The notes beneath the pieces are model-generated. The model did no database searches and was not told where the DNA came from. It worked only from the letters and a program-made list of their open reading frames with translations. Both the position numbers and the translations under genes were made by a program. Shown here one piece after another: positions 58,689 to 64,000 of a stretch of 64,000 bases of DNA. Positions within the stretch are counted from its first letter, which is position 1, and the number at the start of each line of letters is the position of its first letter. Source of the stretch: Salinicola halophyticus (GTDB lineage Bacteria; Pseudomonadota; Gammaproteobacteria; Pseudomonadales; Halomonadaceae); contig NZ_PZJN01000003.1 in the NCBI RefSeq assembly GCF_003206695.1, forward strand, positions 544,087 to 608,086, read 5' to 3'.

Positions 58689-59569
58689 CAACGCTGACCC
58701 TGCCCGCGCCGGCCAAGCTCAACCGTCTGCTGCGCATCACCGGCCGTCGTCCGGACGGCTATCACTCGCTGCAGACGCTGTTTCAGATTCTCGACCATGG
58801 TGACATCCTGCGTTTCACCGCGACGCCCGATAGCCATGACATCGAACTGGGCTCGGCACTGACCGGTGTCGCCCACGAGGACAATCTGATCGTGCGCGCT
58901 GCTCGCCGCCTTCAGCGCGAAACCGGCTGCCGCCAGGGCGCGATCATCGAATTGGAAAAACGCCTGCCGATCGGCGGCGGTCTGGGCGGCGGCAGCTCCA
59001 ATGCCGCAACCACGCTGCTGGCGCTCGATCATCTGTGGGAGCTGGACCTGGGGATCGAACGGCTGGCGGCACTGGGGCTGGAACTGGGCGCCGATGTCCC
59101 CGTCTTCGTGCGCGGCCATACCGCCTGGGCCGAAGGCGTCGGCGAGCGTCTGGTCCCCGTGGAACTGCCGCCCTGCTGGTTCGTCGTCATCCACCCCGGC
59201 ATCGAGATTTCCACCGCAGCGATTTTCGGCGACCCCGGTTTGACACGCGACAGCCCGGTCATTAGTATGCGACGCGCACTCGACCGGGCCTCCCCGGACA
59301 CCGTTTGGCGCAACGATTGCGAGCGCACCGTGCGAGCGCAATATCCCGAGGTCGATCGCGCACTGACCTGGCTTGGCCGACAGGGTCAGGCGATGCTGAC
59401 AGGGACCGGGGCCTGCGTCTTCTGCCCGTTGAAGGACGAAGCGCACGCCGAGCAGGTACTGCTCGAGCTTCCGGACGAATGGCACGCCTTCAAGGCACGC
59501 GGCAGCAATGTTTCTTCGCTGCACCATGCCCTGAAAGCAGCCAAGGGTTTGGACAGAATACAGACGTGA
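58685..59569 (+). CDS. ispE: 4-diphosphocytidyl-2-C-methyl-D-erythritol kinase
   Basis: 294 residues of the GHMP kinase family, MEP isoprenoid pathway. ATP motif PIGGGLGGGSSNAAT, N-terminal LPAPAKLNRLLRITGRRPDGYH. Overlaps lolB (ATGA). Confidence 0.98.
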   Translation: MTTLTLPAPAKLNRLLRITGRRPDGYHSLQTLFQILDHGDILRFTATPDSHDIELGSALTGVAHEDNLIVRAARRLQRETGCRQGAIIELEKRLPIGGGLGGGSSNAATTLLALDHLWELDLGIERLAALGLELGADVPVFVRGHTAWAEGVGERLVPVELPPCWFVVIHPGIEISTAAIFGDPGLTRDSPVISMRRALDRASPDTVWRNDCERTVRAQYPEVDRALTWLGRQGQAMLTGTGACVFCPLKDEAHAEQVLLELPDEWHAFKARGSNVSSLHHALKAAKGLDRIQT

Positions 59570-59596
59570 TGTCACCATACCGTCGGTGCTGCCAGG

Positions 59597-59619
59597 ACCG
59601 CTTCGATTACGCGGTTTTT
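59597..59619 (+). terminator. Weak terminator after ispE
   Basis: Five-base arms ACCGC / GCGGT, nine-base loop, then five T; lies 28 bases after the ispE stop and 100 bases before tRNA-Gln. Confidence 0.45.
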
Positions 59620-59718
59620 GTCAGACTTCTCAGACTGTTGATGATCCCACGGCTGGTTTTCCGTCAAGACCTAGCCAACGGTTGACGCTTTTGCGCATAA
59701 TGAGCGCGATTGAATTGC

Positions 59719-59793
59719 TGGGGTATCGCCAAGTGGTAAGGCACTGGTTTCTGATACCAGCATTCCCAGGTTCGAATCCTGGTACCCCAGCCA
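59719..59793 (+). tRNA. tRNA-Gln (anticodon CTG)
   Basis: 75 bases including the encoded CCA. Acceptor TGGGGTA pairs with TACCCCA; anticodon stem CTGGT/ACCAG with loop TTCTGAT gives CTG (59751-59753); T-arm CCAGG TTCGAAT CCTGG. Lies between ispE and prs, as in Pseudomonas. A CATAAT sequence at 59696-59701 is a possible -10. Confidence 0.97.
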
Positions 59794-59957
59794 CTTCCTG
59801 AATTTCGATAAGCCTGCATACGGAAACCGGGACGCGATGGCCATTCAGCCCACACGATTTCCCCACCGGCGCTGCGGTTGTTTTTCCTGCCGTCTCGACG
59901 TAGCTCGACGATCCTCCCGGATATCGTCGGCGGGCACGCGTGGTGTCTTCGACATCC

Positions 59958-59994
59958 TGCCTCTTGTCTCGTCTTCCCTCTGTCGCCTTGTCAC
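59958..59994. repeat. Second polypyrimidine tract
   Basis: CCTCTTGTCTCGTCTTCCC and CTTGTC words like those at 49039-49119, in the tRNA-Gln to prs spacer. Confidence 0.55.
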
Positions 59995-60056
59995 CCATCC
60001 TGGTTCGAAACGAATGTCCTCACCGACCTTCAACCGCTCTCATAAGGTGGCCGCGC

Positions 60057-60998
60057 GTGTCTAAATTGATGGTTTTCACCGGTAACGCCAACGTCGGCCT
60101 CGCCACCAAGGTAGCCGAGAGTCTGGATAACCGACTTGGCCATGCCACGGTAGGCCAGTTCAGCGATGGCGAGATAGCCGTCGAGATCAACGAAAACGTC
60201 CGCGGCAAGGATGTCTTCATCCTGCAATCGACCTGCGCCCCGACCAACGACAACCTGATGGAACTGATCCTGATGGTCGACGCCCTGCGGCGTGCTTCGG
60301 CGACCCGCATCACTGCCGTGGTGCCCTACTTCGGTTACGCCCGTCAGGATCGCCGTGTGCGTTCGGCCCGCGTGCCGATCTCGGCCAAGGTCGTTGCCGA
60401 CATGATGGTCAAGGCTGGGGTCGATCGAGTCATGACCATGGATCTTCACGCCGATCAGATTCAGGGCTTCTTCGACGTTCCCGTGGACAACGTCTACGGC
60501 TCGCCGATTCTGCTCGACGATATCGAGCGCCAGAATTACGACGATCTGGTCGTGGTTTCCCCCGACGTCGGTGGCGTGGTCCGTGCCCGCGCCATCGCCA
60601 AGCAGCTCAATGTCGACCTCGCGATCATCGATAAGCGTCGCCCTCAGGCCAACCAGGCCCAGGTAATGCACATCATCGGCGAAATCGAGAATCGAACCTG
60701 CGTCGTGGTCGACGACATGGTCGATACCGCCGGCACGCTGTGCAAGGCTGCCGAAGCATTGAAGGTGCGCGGCGCCCGTCGCGTGGTCGCTTACGCCACC
60801 CACCCGATCCTTTCGGGGCCGGCCGTGGACAATATTAGTGGTTCGGTGCTTGACGAACTCGTCGTTGCCGATACCATACCGCTCTCCGAACCTGCACGTC
60901 GTAGTGGCAAGATCCGTCAGTTGACGGTCGCCGGCCTGATCGCCGAAGCCATTCGCCGTGTCAGCAACGAGGAATCCGTCAGCGCGATGTTCCACTGA
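60057..60998 (+). CDS. prs: Ribose-phosphate pyrophosphokinase
   Basis: 313 residues. Makes PRPP from ribose 5-phosphate and ATP. Start GTG at 60057 gives [12 protein letters not shown], matching the family; AAGGTGG precedes it. Motifs [12 protein letters not shown] and the PRPP loop [13 protein letters not shown] long open frame upstream to 59940 is leader sequence and not protein. Confidence 0.97.
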   Translation: MSKLMVFTGNANVGLATKVAESLDNRLGHATVGQFSDGEIAVEINENVRGKDVFILQSTCAPTNDNLMELILMVDALRRASATRITAVVPYFGYARQDRRVRSARVPISAKVVADMMVKAGVDRVMTMDLHADQIQGFFDVPVDNVYGSPILLDDIERQNYDDLVVVSPDVGGVVRARAIAKQLNVDLAIIDKRRPQANQAQVMHIIGEIENRTCVVVDDMVDTAGTLCKAAEALKVRGARRVVAYATHPILSGPAVDNISGSVLDELVVADTIPLSEPARRSGKIRQLTVAGLIAEAIRRVSNEESVSAMFH

Positions 60999-61006
60999 TC
61001 GCACGT

Positions 61007-61078
61007 GTAACGACCCTCTCGTAATGACCTTCTCGGTTGTTTCATGACGATAGGTTGTTCATAGCGGTTGTTCATAGC
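61007..61078. repeat. Two short direct duplications after prs
   Basis: GTAACGACCCTCTC and GTAATGACCTTCTC (61007-61034), then GGTTGTTCATAGC twice (61053-61078). Confidence 0.75.
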
Positions 61079-61108
61079 GACAGGGAATCACGCGCGGATA
61101 CGCGGGCT

Positions 61109-61125
61109 ACTGCCGTGACGGCAGT
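61109..61125. promoter_or_regulatory. 17-base palindrome upstream of rplY
   Basis: ACTGCCGT-G-ACGGCAGT, perfect eight-base arms about one base, 77 bases before the rplY ATG. One-base centre is more like an operator than an RNA hairpin. A second pairing GGCATCG / CGATGCC (61141-61166) lies between it and the gene. Confidence 0.5.
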
Positions 61126-61201
61126 GGCCCCTACTGGAACGGCATCGTCTGGTCGCGGGCGATGCCGCTTTCCATTACTTGACTATTAGAGGTGACAATC
61201 A

Positions 61202-61852
61202 ATGTCCCATCATTACACTCTGACCGCCAATGTTCGTCAGGAGCTGGGGAAAGGTGCGAGCCGCCGCCTGCGCCGCAAGAACGAACAGGTCGCTGCCATC
61301 ATCTACGGTGGTTCCACTGAACCGCAGCCGATCACCATCGACAAGCCGGCCTTCTACAAGGCGATCGAAGACGAAGCTTTCTTCTCCTCGATCATCGACA
61401 TCAGTATCGACGGCAAGAGCGAGCAGGTCGTCATCCGTGATCTGCAGCGCCATCCCTACAAGGCCCTGATCACTCACGCTGACTTCATGCGCGTCGATGC
61501 GACTCACGAACTGACCCTGAACGTACCGCTGCACTTCCTGAACGAAGAGTCGTGCAAAGGTGTCAAGGACGAGGGCGGCGTACTCCACGTCCAGAACAAC
61601 GACGTTCAGATCAGCTGTCTGCCGTCCAAGCTGCCGGAATACATCGAAGTCGATGTGGCTGACCTGGCACTTGGCGAGACCATTCACCTGTCCGACATCA
61701 AGCTGCCGGAAGGCGTGACTCTGGTCGAGCTAAGCCATGGTGAAGAGCACGATGCCGGCGTCGTCAGCGTCACGCACCCGACCGTCGCCAGCGACGACGA
61801 GATCGCCGGTGAAGGCGTCGACGAAGATGGCGAACCGAAAGACGGCGAGTAA
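61202..61852 (+). CDS. rplY: 50S ribosomal protein L25 (long, Ctc form)
   Basis: 216 residues: N-terminal L25 domain that binds 5S rRNA (1-95) and a C-terminal TL5/Ctc domain (95-185), then an acidic tail ([19 protein letters not shown]). This is the long form, not the short E. coli one. Preceded by AGAGGTGA. Confidence 0.97.
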   Translation: MSHHYTLTANVRQELGKGASRRLRRKNEQVAAIIYGGSTEPQPITIDKPAFYKAIEDEAFFSSIIDISIDGKSEQVVIRDLQRHPYKALITHADFMRVDATHELTLNVPLHFLNEESCKGVKDEGGVLHVQNNDVQISCLPSKLPEYIEVDVADLALGETIHLSDIKLPEGVTLVELSHGEEHDAGVVSVTHPTVASDDEIAGEGVDEDGEPKDGE

Positions 61853-61886
61853 TCTTCCGTCATAGACCGGACAACAGGTAGTCGGC

Positions 61887-62471
61887 ATGGCAGTGAAAGC
61901 GATCATCGGCCTGGGTAATCCCGGGCCGGAATACGAAGACACCCGCCACAATGCCGGCGCCTGGCTGGTCGAGCAAATCGCTCGGGGCGCAGCAGAAACG
62001 CTGCGCCCCGAACGCAAGTTTCTGGGCCTCTATGCCAAGGTCCGCCTGGGCGAGCACGATATTCACCTGCTCAACCCCACCACCTTCATGAATCGCAGCG
62101 GTGCCTCGGTGGCCGCGCTGTGCCAGTTCTTCAAGATCGCACCGGACGAGCTTCTCGTCGCCCATGACGAGCTCGATATCGCCCCTGGCTGCGCCCGCTA
62201 CAAGACGGGCGGCGGACACGGTGGGCATAACGGTCTGCGAGATATCATCAGCGCGTCGGCCAATGCCAACGGCTTCCACCGTCTCCGAGTCGGCATCGGC
62301 CATCCCGGCAGCGCCAAACTGGTCACCCACTATGTTCTCGGCCGCCCTGGCAAGCGGGAACGCGAGGTGATCGACGACGTCCTGACCGAGACTGTCCATA
62401 CCCTCCCCGATGCTCTCGCTGGCAACTGGGCCAAGGCCATGAACCGGCTGCACAGTTTCAAGCCTGACTGA
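61887..62471 (+). CDS. pth: Peptidyl-tRNA hydrolase
   Basis: 194 residues. Releases tRNA from stalled peptidyl-tRNA. Motif GLGNPGPEYEDTRHNAGAW with catalytic His, and the later GGGHGGHNGLRDI. Follows rplY by 34 bases, ychF follows after a repeat. Confidence 0.98.
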   Translation: MAVKAIIGLGNPGPEYEDTRHNAGAWLVEQIARGAAETLRPERKFLGLYAKVRLGEHDIHLLNPTTFMNRSGASVAALCQFFKIAPDELLVAHDELDIAPGCARYKTGGGHGGHNGLRDIISASANANGFHRLRVGIGHPGSAKLVTHYVLGRPGKREREVIDDVLTETVHTLPDALAGNWAKAMNRLHSFKPD

Positions 62472-62479
62472 TTCGCTCG

Positions 62480-62514
62480 GTAGCTCGTAGCTCGTAGCTC
62501 GTAGCTCGTAGCTG
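62480..62514. repeat. 7-bp tandem repeat, five copies
   Basis: GTAGCTC four times and a fifth GTAGCTG, starting eight bases after the pth stop. On the minus strand it reads GAGCTAC. Confidence 0.93.
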
Positions 62515-62651
62515 GCAAGAGTCTGGCCCCTGTCGGCCGCGTCCCGTAGAATGCTCGCCATTCGTTTGTCGTGCTGTCGTTCGTGTCTCGCGACCCGAAC
62601 GTCCCCAAAAGCATGCTGGCTTCAGGATCATACCGTTCTCAGGATCACATT

Positions 62652-63743
62652 ATGGGCTTCAATTGCGGCATCGTCGGTTTGCCCAACGTCGGTAAATCGA
62701 CTCTTTTCAATGCGCTGACACGCTCCGGTATCGACGCGGAAAACTTCCCGTTCTGCACCATCGAACCCAATACCGGGATCGTGCCAATGCCCGATCCGCG
62801 TCTCAACAAACTCGCCGAGATCGTCAAGCCGCAGAAAGTGGTACCGACCACGATGGAGTTCGTCGACATCGCCGGGCTGGTCGAGGGCGCGTCCAAGGGC
62901 GAAGGACTGGGTAACCAGTTCCTGGCCAACATCCGCGAAACCGACGCCATCGCCCATGTCGTGCGCTGCTTCGACGACGACAATGTGATCCACGTCGCCA
63001 ACCAGGTCGACCCGACCGCCGACATCGAGACCATCAATCTCGAGCTGGCACTGGCCGATCTGGATGCCGTCGAACGCTCGATCCAGCGTTTGACGCGCGT
63101 GGTCAAGGGCGGCGACAAGGATGCGATCGCGACCAAGGCGATCCTCGACCGGATCCAACCGCATCTGGCCGAAGGCCAGCCGTTGCGCAGCTTCGGGCTC
63201 GACGCCGACGAGCAGTATCAGCTGCGCAGCTTCGGTTTTCTGACCCTCAAACCGACGATGTACATCGCGAACGTCAACGAAGACGGTTTTGAGAACAATC
63301 CCCATCTCGATACCGTGCGCGAGATCGCGGCTCAGGAAAACGCCGTGGTGGTGCCGGTCTGCAACAAGCTGGAGGCCGAGATCGCCGAGCTCGAAGACGA
63401 AGAGCGCGCCATGTTCCTCGAAGAGATGGGCATGGAAGAACCCGGTCTCGATCGTGTCATCCGTGCCGGCTACGGCCTGCTGGGCCTGCAGACCTACTTC
63501 ACCGCGGGCGTGAAGGAAGTGCGTGCCTGGACGGTCAAGATCGGCGCTACCGCACCGCAGGCGGCCGGCGTGATTCATACCGATTTCGAGAAAGGTTTCA
63601 TTCGCGCGGAAGTCGTCGGCTACGAGGACTTCGTGGCGCTGGGCGGCGAGAACGGTGCCAAGGAAGCCGGCAAGTGGCGTCTCGAGGGCAAGACTTACGT
63701 GCTCAAGGATGGCGACATCATGCACTTCCGCTTTAACGTCTGA
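62652..63743 (+). CDS. ychF: Redox-regulated ATPase YchF (Obg family)
   Basis: 363 residues. P-loop [20 protein letters not shown] switch, and the specificity motif NKLE in place of NKxD, which marks ATP preference over GTP. C-terminal TGS domain (about 280-363). ATG at 62652; the open frame from 62571 is not conserved. Confidence 0.97.
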   Translation: MGFNCGIVGLPNVGKSTLFNALTRSGIDAENFPFCTIEPNTGIVPMPDPRLNKLAEIVKPQKVVPTTMEFVDIAGLVEGASKGEGLGNQFLANIRETDAIAHVVRCFDDDNVIHVANQVDPTADIETINLELALADLDAVERSIQRLTRVVKGGDKDAIATKAILDRIQPHLAEGQPLRSFGLDADEQYQLRSFGFLTLKPTMYIANVNEDGFENNPHLDTVREIAAQENAVVVPVCNKLEAEIAELEDEERAMFLEEMGMEEPGLDRVIRAGYGLLGLQTYFTAGVKEVRAWTVKIGATAPQAAGVIHTDFEKGFIRAEVVGYEDFVALGGENGAKEAGKWRLEGKTYVLKDGDIMHFRFNV

Positions 63744-63796
63744 GACCGATCACGGCGCAGGACGTCGAAAGCATGCGGTATGAACCCGGGAAAGCG

Positions 63797-63824
63797 TTGA
63801 CGTTTCATCGGGTTATGGTAGTAT
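63797..63824 (+). promoter_or_regulatory. Candidate promoter of tRNA-Met
   Basis: TTGACG and TAGTAT with 16-base spacing, about 78 bases before the tRNA. Confidence 0.5.
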
Positions 63825-63902
63825 TCGCAACCGTTGTCAGACGACTTTGTCCACCTCGACATGGTCACCTAGACACGGTTGCCACGACATGGCTACCTCA
63901 AA

Positions 63903-63979
63903 GGCTACGTAGCTCAGCTGGTTAGAGCACATCACTCATAATGATGGGGTCCCCTGTTCGAATCAGGGCGTAGCCACCA
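63903..63979 (+). tRNA. tRNA-Met (anticodon CAT, elongator type)
   Basis: 77 bases with encoded CCA. Acceptor GGCTACG pairs with CGTAGCC; anticodon loop CTCATAA gives CAT (63937-63939). The stem CATCA/TGATG and paired first base are those of elongator tRNA-Met, not the initiator. CAT could also be a tRNA-Ile2 but the body fits Met. Confidence 0.95.
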
Positions 63980-64000
63980 GATATCACGACGAAGCCCGCC

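Noticed and set aside
59683..59701. TTGACG and CATAAT as a tRNA-Gln promoter
   Set aside because: Only seven to ten bases separate them, too close for a sigma-70 promoter; only the -10 is kept as a possibility.

Overview
The window is chromosomal DNA from a GC-rich gammaproteobacterium. Gene content and order (nqrABCDEF-apbE-nqrM beside a long GAPDH gene and mfd; the mrdA-mrdB-mltB-rlpA-dacA-lipB-lipA cell-wall block; lolB-ispE-tRNA-Gln-prs-rplY-pth-ychF) resemble the Halomonas/Salinicola/Kushneria group (Halomonadaceae), with clear echoes of Pseudomonas synteny. A sodium-pumping NADH dehydrogenase and a diphosphate-dependent phosphofructokinase fit a halophile. This placement is an inference from synteny and protein motifs; no database search was made.

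Layout. 1-10,300: sthA (cut by the window edge), then the minus-strand Na+-NQR operon with its maturation genes apbE and nqrM, then a 483-residue GAPDH with a HexR-like operator upstream. 10,300-20,100: mfd with a clear terminator, a membrane metallophosphoesterase, a membrane-anchored GltB-like FMN protein, a divergent CDF-family protein whose metal ligands look replaced, a tiny membrane protein, a class II aldolase and small conserved proteins. 20,100-30,000: topA, pyruvate kinase, a two-subunit pyruvate carboxylase (pycA/pycB) divergent from a LysR regulator, and a GAF protein. 30,200-41,900: a minus-strand block for lipoate, septal and side-wall peptidoglycan, ribosome assembly, NAD and proline (proA-nadD-rsfS-rlmH-mrdA-mrdB-mltB-rlpA-dacA-ybeD-lipB-lipA). 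42,000-45,200: a translationally coupled trio of two membrane proteins with degenerate GGDEF domains and a DedA-PAP2 fusion. 45,260-50,000: ubiX and mpl, PPi-dependent phosphofructokinase, a glycine-zipper protein. 50,200-51,150: an AT-rich stretch with one small HTH-like ORF. 51,150-56,000: moeB, lrp, prmC, prfA, hemA. 56,100-64,000: TPR lipoprotein, lolB, ispE, tRNA-Gln, prs, rplY, pth, ychF, tRNA-Met.

The genes are mostly core housekeeping. Energy and redox functions group at the left (Na+-NQR, transhydrogenase, GAPDH), anaplerosis at 23-29 kb (pyruvate kinase feeding pyruvate carboxylase), and cell-envelope growth at 32-39 kb. The most unusual locus is the 42-45 kb trio. A second theme is that many gene junctions carry short tandem duplications of 7-24 bp, some of which enter coding ends (pycB stop, rsfS C-terminus, aldolase N-terminus).
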